From: Brachypterus glaber | Taxonomy: Eukaryota > Arthropoda > Insecta > Coleoptera > Kateretidae | Direction of reading: 5' to 3' | NCBI GenBank assembly: GCA_958510825.1 | Contig: OY294048.1 | Span: forward strand, 26,546,680 to 26,610,679 | Length of the DNA stretch: 64,000 bases | In this document: piece by piece, positions 54,265-64,000 of the stretch | Numbering within the stretch: position 1 is the first letter of the stretch | Layout: each line of letters starts with the position of its first letter | Translations under genes and position numbers: made by a program | The notes under the pieces: generated by a model | The model's database searches: none | Seen by the model: the letters and a program-made list of their open reading frames with translations, nothing else | Told to the model about the DNA's origin: nothing

Positions 54265-55155
54265 TACCCAGCGATTTTATCGAAAACTAAAAGAGATAAT
54301 CAAGTTCTGCAAAAACCATCTTGAATGGGCCAACAATATCTATAAAAAGTAGCCAAAAATAAAAGTCACCCCTAACCTTGTTTTTTTTTTTAAATAGCAC
54401 CCCTATATTTTTTTGGTTGTTTTGGATAGACCTTGAGCTGGGAAATACAATGGTATAAGTTTTAAAAGTAATAAAATTAATTTTAAAAACAACCCCCTGA
54501 TTTCAACTATATTTGGCACCGGTTTTCCCGAAAACTAAAAGACATAATCAATTCTTGCAAAAACCAGTTTAAATAATACAATGGTATCTATAAAAACTAG
54601 TCCAAAATTAAATCCACCCCTACACCCCTCCACAACTTACCCCCAACTTTATTTTTAAAAGAGCACCCTATAATTTTTCGGTTGTTTTGGATAGACTTTG
54701 AGCTTGCAAATACAATGATTTATTATATTTGCTATTTTTGAATATTAGTGGTGTCAAAAACAACCCCCGGATTCCATCTATATTTAGGTAGTGATTTTAT
54801 CGAAAACTAAAAGAGAAATAATTAAGTTTCGCAAAAACCAGTGTAAATGAGACTATAAAAAGTAGCAAAACAATTAAATCCACCCCTCAACCCCCTCCTA
54901 AAACTTAGTTATCTCTTTTAGTTTTCGAGAAAATCACTGCCTAAATATAGATGGGATCCGGGGGTGATTTTTAAACTTTTTTACCACTTCTAAAACTTAA
55001 AAATAGCAAGTATAATACACCATTATATTTTTAAGCTCAAAGTCTATTTAAAGCTACCGCTAAAAAATATATGGGTGCTATTTAAAAAAATAAAGTTGGT
55101 GGTAAGTTGTGGGAGGGGGTGTACGGGTGGATTTAATTTTGGGCTACTTTTTATA
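54265..55155. repeat. Complex repeat of CGAAAACTAAAAGAGATAA units
   Basis: A unit of about 250 bp (TTTTATCGAAAACTAAAAGA, then GTAGCCCAAAATTAAATCCA, then TTTTGGATAGACTTTGAGCT) is repeated at about 54275, 54525 and 54785 and then appears inverted from about 54900 to 55150. The same family is at 61225-61990. Noncoding. Confidence 0.75.
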
Positions 55156-55466
55156 TACCGGGTGCCACAAAATAGTGGTACACCCCTATAACTTTTTTCT
55201 TTAGTAAGGTTATTAAAATGAAATTTGGAGGATGTAAATAATTAAATAAACTGCATTTTTTGACAATGTAAAAAAGTTTTTGTCACTTCCGATTTTTCCG
55301 GAAATGACCTCACACCCTGTTTATTTTCACATATTTTGATTCAAAACTAAATTCTCATGTATAATTTGTCAATTTTTGACAAAAAATTTCATTTTTTTAA
55401 TTAATTAATTAAATTTTAATTTTAAATCTAGTTAGCTTTGAAATATGCAAAATTATTCTTGGCTTA
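55156..55466. other. No gene; possible element start ACCGGGTGCCAC
   Basis: A TATATACCGGGTGCCACAAA boundary at about 55155 looks like a transposon end, but the partner was not found. Confidence 0.35.
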
Positions 55467-55602
55467 GGCCAGGTTTATCAATGTGCAGTTAACACTTTAT
55501 CTAATGATTAAAGTCTCAGTTAAGGACAAGTTCTGGACTTTAATTGGAGTTGCCATGGCAATCATGTGCCAGTTAAATTTAGCTACATTGATAAACCCAG
55601 CC
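55467..55602. mobile_element. MITE with GGCCAGGTTTATCAATG ends, TTA duplication
   Basis: 136 bp between GGCCAGGTTTATCAATGT and ACATTGATAAACCCAGCC, with TTA at 55464-55466 and 55603-55605. A TTA duplication fits PIF/Harbinger. Confidence 0.85.
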
Positions 55603-55726
55603 TTACTCATTTTCTTAGGATTAATATGAAACAACCTTTTATTTAATTATTAACCAATTTGGAGCTCTTTAAAACAAGGCAAATCATTTTTTTTTTCAAT
55701 AAAACTCATTTTTTTTAATTGAAAGG

Positions 55727-55858
55727 TACCGTAGTACCATTAAATCAAATATTTTTTTCTTAAAAGATTGATACTCATATCATTGTATACTGGTACCGTA
55801 GTACCATTAAATCAAATATTTTTTTCTTAAAAGATTGATACCCTTATCATTGTATTTC
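55727..55858 (+). repeat. 67-bp tandem duplication
   Basis: GGTACCGTAGTACCATTAAA and about 45 following bases occur twice in succession with one or two differences. Confidence 0.9.
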
Positions 55859-56338
55859 AATCAAAATTTATTGGCAAAAAAATACTATTAAAAATAGGTA
55901 AAAAAGAAAATTCACTATAAAACAACATTTTTAGTCATTTATTGTTTTTTTTAAGTGTTAATATTTCTTAGGTAAAATTTCAAAAAATGTAACATTAAAA
56001 ACAATGCATTTATAGAAGCAGCATTTTTTATTATAATAAAGTACTTTATTGCCAAACATAATACAATCATGAACATGACAAATGGCCATTGACAGGGGTC
56101 CTTCAGCCTGGAAATATATATTAACAGTAAAAATTCATATATGGGTTATTCCATGTCAAATCGCAAATGGCCGCCGTCAGAATTGGGTCAATGCTATTGG
56201 GACGTACAAAAATTCAAATTGTAGATATTTTAACGTGGAATCGAATGCCGTGTGGTGTTTTTAGTAATCATTGATTCTTTGCCAGTAATACTGTCAAATC
56301 TGACCTCGCTGACAAAAAAATTTATTGACATTCGAGTG
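55859..56338. other. No gene seen; FRG1 intron 1
   Basis: AT-rich intronic sequence before the 131-bp array. The frame 56082-56264 is short and unsupported. Confidence 0.5.
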
Positions 56339-57072
56339 GCGCGGAGAATTTAATCAACGGATTACAATGAAACTTGGTACTCGGGGGTTTTGGGGGTCGC
56401 TGATCACGAATCCAAGATCAGATTTTCAAAATTCGTAGATGGCGCCACTTTTTGGCGCATGTGCAGAAGGAAAGTGATTGAGAATTGGCTGGTTACCACG
56501 AAATTTGATACTCGGGGGTTTCGGGGGTCTCTAATCACGAATTCGGGGTCAGATTTTCAAAATTCGTAGATGGCGCCACTTTTTGGCGCATGTGCAGAAG
56601 GAAAGTGATTGAGAATTGGCTGGTTACCACGAAATTTGGTACTCGGGGGTTTCGGGGGTCGCTAATCACGAATTCGGGGTCAGATTTTCAAAATTCGTAG
56701 ATGGCGCCACTTTTTGGCGCATGTGCAGAAGGAAAGTGACTGAGAATTGGCTGGTTACCACGAAATTTGGTACTCGGGGGTTTCGGGGGTCGCTAATCAC
56801 GAATTCGGGGTCAGATTTTCAAAATTCGTAGATGGCGCCACTTTTTGGCGCATGTGCAGAAGGAAAGTGATTGAGAATTGGCTGGTTACCATGACATGTG
56901 GTACTCAGGGGGTTTTGGGGGTCGCTGATCATGAATCCGAGGTCAAATTTTCAAAATTCGTAGATGGCGCTACTATTTGGCGCATGTGCATAGAGAAAGT
57001 GATTGAGAATTGACTAGATTAGCTTGAAACTTGGTACTCAGGGGTTTGGGGGTTCGCTGATCACGAAACCAG
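56339..57072 (+). repeat. 131-bp tandem array, about 5.6 units
   Basis: GAAAGTGATTGAGAATTGGC starts units at 56470, 56601, 56732, 56863 and 56995. Each contains GGTACTCGGGGGTTTCGGGG and AGATGGCGCCACTTTTTGGC. Central units are almost identical; edge units are diverged. The unit length is not a multiple of three, so the overlapping frames across it are artefacts. Confidence 0.95.
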
Positions 57073-57429
57073 TATCTGAATATAGTATTGTTAAGATGAT
57101 TATTCAGCTCCGGAAGAAATAAATTTGATTATTCATTATCTGACATCGAATAGTCAGATTTCCTCTCTCTCAGCGTGACCTAGAACTAACGATGTAGACG
57201 TGGAGAGGTACTAGTTCCATTTTGTTTTTGTTTTTTTGTTTTTTTTTCTTTTGGTTTGGACTTTTTAGTTTGTTTAGTTTTAGTTTGAGGTAGGTTGGCT
57301 GAGGTTCCATCAGACTGGATGAGGTTAGGTTAGGTTTGGTTGTGTTGAATTGCATTGAGTCAGTTTGAAATACTTTCGGTACTTGAAACCGAGGAAGTAC
57401 CGCCAAAACGACCCGAGTACGGATTGTCA
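57073..57429. other. No gene; spacer between array and its inverted unit
   Basis: Contains T-rich and GGTTAGGTTAGG-like words near 57325-57340, too short to call telomeric. No coding signal. Confidence 0.5.
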
Positions 57430-57513
57430 GACTTTTTCTAGTGCGCATGCGCGATGTGGTGGCGCCATCTACGAGTGTTGACAATCTGACCTTGGGTTCG
57501 TGAATCAGCGACC
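57430..57513 (-). repeat. Inverted 131-bp-type unit at the gap edge
   Basis: GCGCATGCGC, GGCGCCATCTACGA and TTCGTGAATCAGCGACC are the reverse complement of array words. The assembly gap starts inside this unit. Confidence 0.75.
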
Positions 57514-57713
57514 NNNNNNNNNNNNNNNNNNNNNNNNNNNNNNNNNNNNNNNNNNNNNNNNNNNNNNNNNNNNNNNNNNNNNNNNNNNNNNNNNNNNNNN
57601 NNNNNNNNNNNNNNNNNNNNNNNNNNNNNNNNNNNNNNNNNNNNNNNNNNNNNNNNNNNNNNNNNNNNNNNNNNNNNNNNNNNNNNNNNNNNNNNNNNNN
57701 NNNNNNNNNNNNN
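57514..57713. other. Assembly gap, 200 N
   Basis: Exactly 200 N, probably a placeholder of unknown true length. It lies in FRG1 intron 1 next to inverted satellite units. Confidence 0.99.
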
Positions 57714-58250
57714 TTTTAAAGCTTATAAAATTCTCCATTTAACTCTATATTTTTAAATTAAAAAAAAATAATTTTTTGGGTTTAAAATGGGGTTGAAAAT
57801 GGGTATTAATGTCAAAATTCCTCTAAAAAAAAAACAAATAATATTTTAAAAATGCCTAATTTCATCATCAAAAATGTTAATTATACTTTTAAACTAATTT
57901 TAGTTGACATAAATAAAAATTTATAAAAAAAAACTTAAAAAATCGAATGTTTTAGGACAAAAAATTGAAAAATCAAAACCTTAAAAAACATTTTTAAAAA
58001 ATTTAAAAATGTTAGTTTAAATAGAGAATTTTATAAGCTTTAAAATGATGTATCACACGACCCCCCTTTCCATTTAAAAAAATGTCCCCCATGCCCCCCT
58101 GCCCACGTTTTAAGAGCTGAAAATATCAAATATATGCTAAAAGATAGTTTAAGTTGTCTTATTTAAGAGTTCTAAATTTGAAGTCGATATCTCAACTCGT
58201 TCAAAAGTTAAAAGGGGGGGGTGACTTATGGACCGCACTGTATATACATA
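57714..58250. repeat. Inverse copy of the 39444-39720 repeat
   Basis: TTTAAGAGCTGAAAATATCA, TCGATATCTCAACTCGTTCA and GGACCGCACTGTATATA are the reverse complement of the block starting TATACAGTGCGATCC at 39444/40559. The end ACAGTGCG(A/G)TCC next to TATA suggests a transposon terminus. Confidence 0.7.
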
Positions 58251-58462
58251 TATACATATATTGTGCTTGTTTTACAAATTCATATATTTTTTTTCGATTT
58301 ATGAAGGCTTCATTTGTTTATATTTTTCTTCGATTTGCGAAGGCTTTTTTTTTGTTTCTTTTTTTAGTTATAATTTTATTTTGTTTTTTTTTTACTTTCA
58401 TTAAATAAATAGAAAACAAATCCTTATTCAGTTATTGTCTAAAGTAAACTAATAAAAAAGTG

Positions 58463-58716
58463 TTACACTGATAATAAGGATTTATTTGGATATGGCCTAT
58501 TAAATTATTTGGTTGTAACAAATTTTATTTGAGTCAAATAAATATTTAGTTCATGTAAACATGTAAACAAATATTTTAATTTCAAAATGATTTATTAATA
58601 GGAACAAAATAGTTTATTTGAAAGAAATAAAATTTATTTGTCACAACCAAATAATTCAGTTGGCCATATACAACCAAATATTTATTTGACACAAATAAAC
58701 TGTTTTATCAGTGTAA
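58463..58716. mobile_element. Palindromic MITE with TTACACTGATAA ends
   Basis: 254 bp; TTACACTGATAA and TTATCAGTGTAA at the ends, and long internal complementarity (AAATTTTATTTGAGTCAAAT, AAATAAAATTTATTTGTCAC). Noncoding. Confidence 0.75.
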
Positions 58717-58879
58717 AACCCTAATTTTAGAATCCATAAATAAAATACGCCATATTCGAATAGAAAATCAAATTAAAAAAAGTCGTTTTTTTTTTGTCAT
58801 AAGACTCTGCTTATTGGTCAGGTCAAAAAACAAAACAAAAAATGCCTGAAAAACCCGGAAAAGTCGGGGAAATTTGTTT

Positions 58880-59689
58880 CTGAAAAATAGTGGCCTTTAG
58901 TTAAAAATACATAAGAAAGGTACTCTTTATATAACACCGTAGGGCCAACTGTTTTCGAGAAAATTAAAAAGACAATTTCACGTTCTGAGAATCCAAAATA
59001 TGAACTAAAAAATGCACCAATAAAAAATTTAATACAGCAGGGTTATTCTACATTAAAAACTGTGAAAAAAAGCTTGTATACATCTAGGTTTGAAAATCAG
59101 TTTTAAGAGTACTACAGCCTCTTAAAGAATAACACTTTTTAAGGGACCGTAGCTACGCGTAGCTCCCTTAAAAGCGATTTGTGGATATTTGTGTACGGGA
59201 ACTTGTTTTAATAGTTTCTAATGTAGAATCGTCCTGCAGTATTAAAAATTTAATTGGCGCGTATTTTGGTTCCTACTTTGGGTGCTCAGAACGTGAAAAT
59301 ACCTCTTTAATTGTAATTTTTTCGAAAACGGTTGGCCCTACGGTGTTACATAAAGAGTCCTTTTTTATATATTTTTAATTAAAGAATTATATTTTATTGA
59401 GAAAATGTGAAAAAAATCTACAGATAAAAAAGTTTGGGACAAAAAAGTGAAATCACGCCCCCATTTTGCACGTCGTTAAAATTACCAAATAAAAATTACA
59501 TAAAAGAATAGCCTTTATTAATGTTAAGGCATGTACAAAAAATCGTTACTGTAGTTTGTAGAGTTCCAGAGATTTTAAATAAAAACTACTTTTCAGATGT
59601 ACCCTTAGGAGGGCCGGACCAACCTTTATAGGAACTTTTTTTCATATTCACCCCTTAAAATTTTATACATTATTTCTGAAACACCCTGT
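58880..59689. repeat. Foldback element of the TACAGGGTG family, partial
   Basis: Homologous to 62300-63053. The right end is ATTTCTGAAACACCCTGTA at 59671-59690; the centre has the palindrome GGGACCGTAGCTACGCGTAG then CTCCC. The left arm is truncated. It ends 186 bp before FRG1 exon 2. Confidence 0.75.
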
Positions 59690-59875
59690 ATAATGACATT
59701 AAACGTCAATTTAAACGTGTGAAGTTTAATGTCACTTTATTCAGAGTCTCTACATGCAATAGCTTACAGGCCCACATACAGGGCGTCATTTGCCTCGTGG
59801 ACGGCAGAAAAAATAAAATAGTTTTTTCTGTTTTGCTGTTAACGAAAACCGAACTATAAAACATTAAAATTACAG

Positions 59876-60248
59876 GTCAAGAAAAAGAAAACATAAAAGC
59901 AAGAAATTAGAAAAAGATGAAGCGCCAAAAGAAGATCCGGATTCAATAAAACACGGTAACTGGTGGAAAATTACCAAAATTGAAGAAATTGTTGGCCCAG
60001 TGGCTATAGAATTTGGCAACCATACATATGTTAAAGCATTAGATAATGGTCTGTTTACATTAGGCTTCCCGCATGATGAAGGCGACGATCCCTTACCTGA
60101 AGAAATATTAACTGCTGTGGTAATAAATGAGCGACAGGTTGCTTTTAAATCTGGATATAACAAATATCTACGAGTTGAAAAAAATGGAACTGTTACAGGA
60201 AGATCTGATGCAATAGGAGCTATGGAACAATGGGAACCTGTATTTGAA
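59876..60248 (+). CDS. FRG1: FRG1 homologue, coding exon 2
   Basis: Acceptor ATTACAG (ends 59875), exon of 373 nt, donor GTAAGT at 60249. The first base completes the Lys codon begun in exon 1. It then encodes a basic stretch (SRKRKHKSKKLEK, a likely nuclear signal), NWWKITKIEEIVGPVAIEFG, TYVKALDNGLFTLGFPHDEG, LTAVVINERQVAFKSGYNKY and VTGRSDAIGAMEQWEPVFE. The ALDNGLFTLG, ALKSGY-type and GRSDAIG-EQWEPVF blocks are diagnostic of FRG1 and its fascin-like fold. Exon 3 is beyond the window. The minus-strand frame 59870-60472 is an antisense shadow. Confidence 0.95.
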
Positions 60249-61224
60249 GTAAGTTTTATTGTTTTGCATTTTATAGTAGGTACCAAATAAATTGGTCCCA
60301 TGACATGGCCATATTTTTTAGAGAAATAAATTAGTTTTTTTTGCACATTTACTGAAAGATGAACAAAATCATATACAAGGTGTATGGTACATGGATAGAA
60401 AGTTTTTAAGGGGTGATAGAAGAGCTCATTTAAGTCTATTAGACCAAATATATCCTTATACAAAAGTCTCACTATTTTGAGATATAGGCCTTTTTAGATA
60501 TTTTTGCGAAATAGTTGAATTTTTTCCTATGCATATTATTTTTTATAATACTAAACACTTTTAGTTTTTCTAAATATTTTTTTTAGATATTTTTAATATA
60601 CACTTTGTTGAAACAATACAAAAAGAAATGCCGAATTATTAGTCTAAAAAATATGTAGGCCAATTTATGAGTTAAAATACAGTGGTTCGAATTTATTTTT
60701 CTATTCTAAGCAAAATTTTCTCAAAAACGGCACTTGTTCAAGGGAATCAAATCGTTGTAAAAACTTCTTTGTTGCATACCCTTTCCAATAGTACCTATAC
60801 CAAGTTATGACAATATTTTTCAGAATTTCTTTTTGTATTGTCCTAAGGGACTGAATGTGTTTAAAAATTCGGTTTTTATTTAATAACTCAGGAACCCTTT
60901 GAGATATAGTAACGAGATTTTGCATGTGAACTATCCTTAACACGTTCGCGACGAAGTATATATTGTTTGTATTTTATTAACATCGTATATAATCCATATT
61001 TTCGGCCGAATGCGAAAACCCTGCTACACCGATGCTTATACATTATATGTATAGTCTTAAATCCAATATCGTAAGTATAACTGATAAGCAGTGGATTTAA
61101 AGGCGTATAGAAACTGAATTAAACCGTGTACCACCGGTGGCGCACGTCGTCGCGAACGTGTTAATAACGCCTATTTTCGTATGTTATTTTCATGTACTTA
61201 GTTTAACCAGAGGTGTGAAAATCA
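60249..61224. other. FRG1 intron 2; no further gene seen
   Basis: AT-rich. An inverted pair AACACGTTCGCGACGA (about 60950) and TCGTCGCGAACGTGTT (about 61148) brackets about 200 bp (60950-61163) and looks like a small MITE. No FRG1 exon 3 was found. Confidence 0.5.
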
Positions 61225-61990
61225 TCAGTTTTTTGCCCCATACTAAAAGAGATAATCAATTTCTGCAAAAGACAGTTTTAATAAGATAACAGTATCTCTA
61301 AAAAGTGGCCCAAAATTAAATCCACCTCTACACCCATTCCCACAAGTTACTCTCAACTTTATTTTTTAAAATAGCACCCCTATATTTTTTCGGTTGCTTT
61401 GGATAGACTTTGAGCTTGCAAATACAATGGTTTATAATACTTGCTATTTTTGAGTTTTGGAAGTGGTGAAAAAAGTTTAAAAACCACCTCCGGATCCCAT
61501 CTATATTTAGGCAGTATTTTCTCGAAAACTAAATGAGATAACTAAGTTTTAGGAGGGGGTTGCGGGGTGGATTTATTTTTTTTCTACCTTTTATAGTCTC
61601 ATTTACACTGGTTTTTGCGAAACTTAATTCTCTCTTTTAGTTTTCGAGAAAATCACTGCTTAAATATAGATGGAATCCGGGGGTTGTTTTTAAACTTTTT
61701 ACCACTTCTAAAACTCAAAAATACCAAGTATAATTCACCATTATATTTTGCAAGCTCAAAGTCTATCCAAAGCAACCAAAAAAATATAGGGGTGTTGTTT
61801 GAAAAAATAAAGTTAAATAAAGGGACCCCCAACTTTATTTTTTCAAACAGCACCCCCAACTTAGGGGTCAGTTGTGGGAGGGGGTGTAGGGGTGGAATTA
61901 ATTTTGGACTACTTTTTATAGATGTTATTGTATTATTCAAGCTGGTTTTTGCAGAAATTAATTATCTCTTAGTTTTCGTCCAAACCGGTA
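61225..61990. repeat. Second cluster of CGAAAACTAAAAGAGATAA units
   Basis: Same family as 54265-55155, with direct and inverted units (GTTTTTGCGAAACTTAATTC, TCTCTTTTAGTTTTCGAGAA). Opposite-strand frames at 61615-62016 and 61653-61940 only reflect the palindrome. Confidence 0.75.
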
Positions 61991-61996
61991 CCAAAT

Positions 61997-63053
61997 ACAG
62001 GGTGATTCAGAAATAAGTTACAAAATTTTAAGCGGCGATTCTAGGTCCAAAAATATAAATTTCCTATAAAGGTTGGTCCGGAAATGAGCCCTAAGGGAGC
62101 TACGACCCTCCTAAGGGTACATCTGAAAAGTAGTTTTTATTTAATATCTCTGGAATCCTATAAACCACAGTAACGAATTTTTGCACATTCCCTAACATTG
62201 ATAAAGGTTATCATTTTATGTAATTTTTGCCCCAAACCTTTTTATCTGTAAATTTTCTGACACTTTATCAACAACATATTAATCTCTAATTAAAAATACA
62301 TAAAAAAGATTACTCTTTGTTTAACACCGTAGGACCAACCGTCTTCGAGATAATTGCAATTAAAGAGGAAATTTCACGTTCTGAACAACAAAAAAAGGAA
62401 CTAAAAAATGCACCAATAAAAATTTCGCAGGGCGATTCTACATCAAAACTATAAAAAAAGTTCCCATACACAAATATCTACAAATCGCTTTTTAGGTTAT
62501 TCTTTAAGAGACCGTAGTACTGATTTTCGAACCTAGTTGTATAGGAACTTTTTTTTCCTAGTTTTTAATGTAGAATTGCCCAGCAGTACTGAAATTTTTA
62601 TTGGTGCATTTTTTAGTTCCGATTTTTGATGCTCAGAACGTGAAATTACCTCTTTAATTGCAATTTTATCGAAAACGGTTGGCCCTACGGAGCTACATTA
62701 AGAGTACCTTTTTATGTATTTTTAATTAAAGAATAATATTTTATTAAGAAAGTATCAAAAAATGTACAGATAAAATAGTTTGAGGCAAAAAAGTGGCATC
62801 GCCCCCCTATTTTGTACGTCCCTGGTTAAAATTATTAAGTATAAATTACATAAAATGAAAACCTTTATCGGTGTTAGGGCATGTGCAATAATTCGTTACC
62901 GTGGTTTATAGGGTTCCAGAGATATTAAATAACTACTTTTCATATGTAACCTTAGGAGGGTCGTGGGGCTTATATCCGGACCAACCTTTATAGGAACTTT
63001 TTTTGTATCTTTGGACCTAGAATCGCCCCTTAAAACTTATTTCTGAATCACCG
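61997..63053. mobile_element. Large foldback element with ACAGGGTGATTCAG ends
   Basis: About 1.06 kb that folds on itself almost end to end: ACAGGGTGATTCAGAAATAA, GGCGATTCTAGGTCCAAA and TTCCTATAAAGGTTGGTCCG at the left recur inverted at the right. A TA precedes the left end. It is noncoding; the TACAGGGTG terminus and TA context are like Tc1/mariner MITEs. Confidence 0.8.
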
Positions 63054-64000
63054 GGTGTTTTTCAAAGGTGGCCCCTATAAATGTTTTGTTCCTAGAGATA
63101 AAAAAATGAAATTTACACAGTATCTATAGGACCATATTTTGAATTATATCACTTAACCCCTTCCCGCATGATTTGTTATTTTTGCATGAAAAAATCATGA
63201 GCGTACATTTTAACGTTCTCATATCAGGAAAAATAATTTAAAAATCCAACTTTAATTTTTATATATATTTTTTTCAATAACGTGGTGTGCCATATGTGGA
63301 ACACTATGCAGTACGAAAACTTATTAAGTAAGTCGGTCGGTCTGTCTGTCCGGGAAATTTTTGACCACGATAACTCAATATGCTTTATTCTAAGCTGGGA
63401 TTGTTTTTGGTAAAAATCGGGATAGGGTAAGGAGGTAAAATTTTAAAAACATTTTTTTAATTTAAATTTAAATTATATATGGGACAAATTTTTTAATACC
63501 ATACCACCTTCACATGTCAATCTTACCGATTTTCGTCAAATTTGGTACACAAGTTCACTAATGCATTGTAACAACAAATGTAAAGTAAAAAAGCTTAAAA
63601 AAATTTTTTCGCCGATTTATGGACAAAACAAGTTTTTGTGGTTTTTCATAAATTATAAAATTTGTGAAATGCAATTTTTTCAAAACTCAATGATTATTTA
63701 TTGTTAAAAATTGCTCAAAATTTGTGATATTACAAACACGTAAATGCTTTATAAAGAGAAAAGCGCAAATTAAAAAACTAATACATTTCGCTCTTCTTCT
63801 TCTTCTTTTTCTTTAAATATAAATTTTTCTCGCTTTTTAGGGTCGTATTCAATCCAAATTTTGAAAGGGGGCCCCTAATTTTTTCGAGATGCCAAATAAG
63901 GCAAACGAGGGCCCAAATATACCTCTATCGGTGATATAAATTTTGTTCTGGTATTTTGAGATCTAAACCCTCTACGAGCCCCTTTAAAAATGGCTAAAAA
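63054..64000. other. No gene seen; AT-rich repeats to the window edge
   Basis: Noncoding. Contains CGGTCGGTCTGTCTGTCCGG at about 63334 and a CTTCTTCTTCTTC run at 63793-63810. The block with GATTTTCGTCAAATTTGGTACACAA is of a style seen in interspersed repeats, but its boundaries were not found. Confidence 0.45.

Noticed and set aside
56616..57013. Two frames with repeated peptides across the 131-bp array
   Set aside because: The repeats are tandem DNA whose unit is not a multiple of three; there is no start context or splice support.
57325..57345. Telomere-like GGTTAGGTTAGG
   Set aside because: Only about two units, no array; chance or an ancient remnant at best.
59870..60472. 200-codon minus-strand frame
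   Set aside because: It lies exactly antisense to FRG1 exon 2 and its introns. The plus strand has splice sites and diagnostic FRG1 motifs, so this is a shadow.

Overview
This is an AT-rich window from an animal genome. The two recognisable host genes and the mobile-element content fit an insect with a large, repeat-rich genome. I cannot name the species; a beetle is possible but is only a guess. There is no prokaryotic signature. Most of the longer open frames are broken pieces of retrotransposons and DNA transposons.

Host genes. Two host genes are visible, each only through its 5' part. On the minus strand, 32746-32894 is the first coding exon of a Suppressor-of-fused (SUFU) homologue; no second exon was found to its left within the window. 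On the plus strand, 47481-47536 and 59876-60248 are the first two coding exons of an FRG1 homologue. Their splice phases match across a ~12.3 kb intron packed with mobile elements. The two genes are divergent, with starts about 14.6 kb apart, and the space between them holds only repeats.

1-10.7 kb: successive non-LTR retrotransposons (LINEs). These are an antisense ORF1/endonuclease fragment at the left edge, a sense reverse-transcriptase (RT) copy (600-2600), an antisense RT tail (2600-3400), a nearly complete two-ORF LINE (3410-7530), and the 5' half of another LINE with a DUF4780-type ORF1 and an endonuclease (7600-10125), followed in frame by an unrelated coding remnant.

10.8-25 kb: a decayed DIRS-like tyrosine-recombinase retrotransposon on the minus strand with inverted ends (about 10840-15545). 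Next come an antisense LINE interrupted by a TIR element that carries an exon-like segment, a Tc1/mariner-like element (copy 1, 18926-22389), and a sense LINE fragment that may be a 5' inversion of the antisense one.

25-31.6 kb: a nest of insertions bracketed by a perfect 20-bp target duplication. A Jockey-like LINE contains a second LINE, which contains Tc1/mariner-like copy 2, which contains a hAT-type MITE with an 8-bp target duplication and a LINE 3' end.

33-47 kb: two copies of an undescribed repeat family (called R here) with a long conserved hairpin and exon-like modules, a recent 1.1-kb tandem duplication, several MITE families with clear target duplications, a tRNA-derived SINE, and a 1.5-kb element with internally duplicated units.

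47.5-64 kb: FRG1 intron 1 and beyond, with a 5'-truncated LINE carrying an RNase H domain and a perfect 15-bp target duplication, satellite-like arrays (including a 131-bp unit beside a 200-N gap), and large foldback elements. No gene is seen after FRG1 exon 2.
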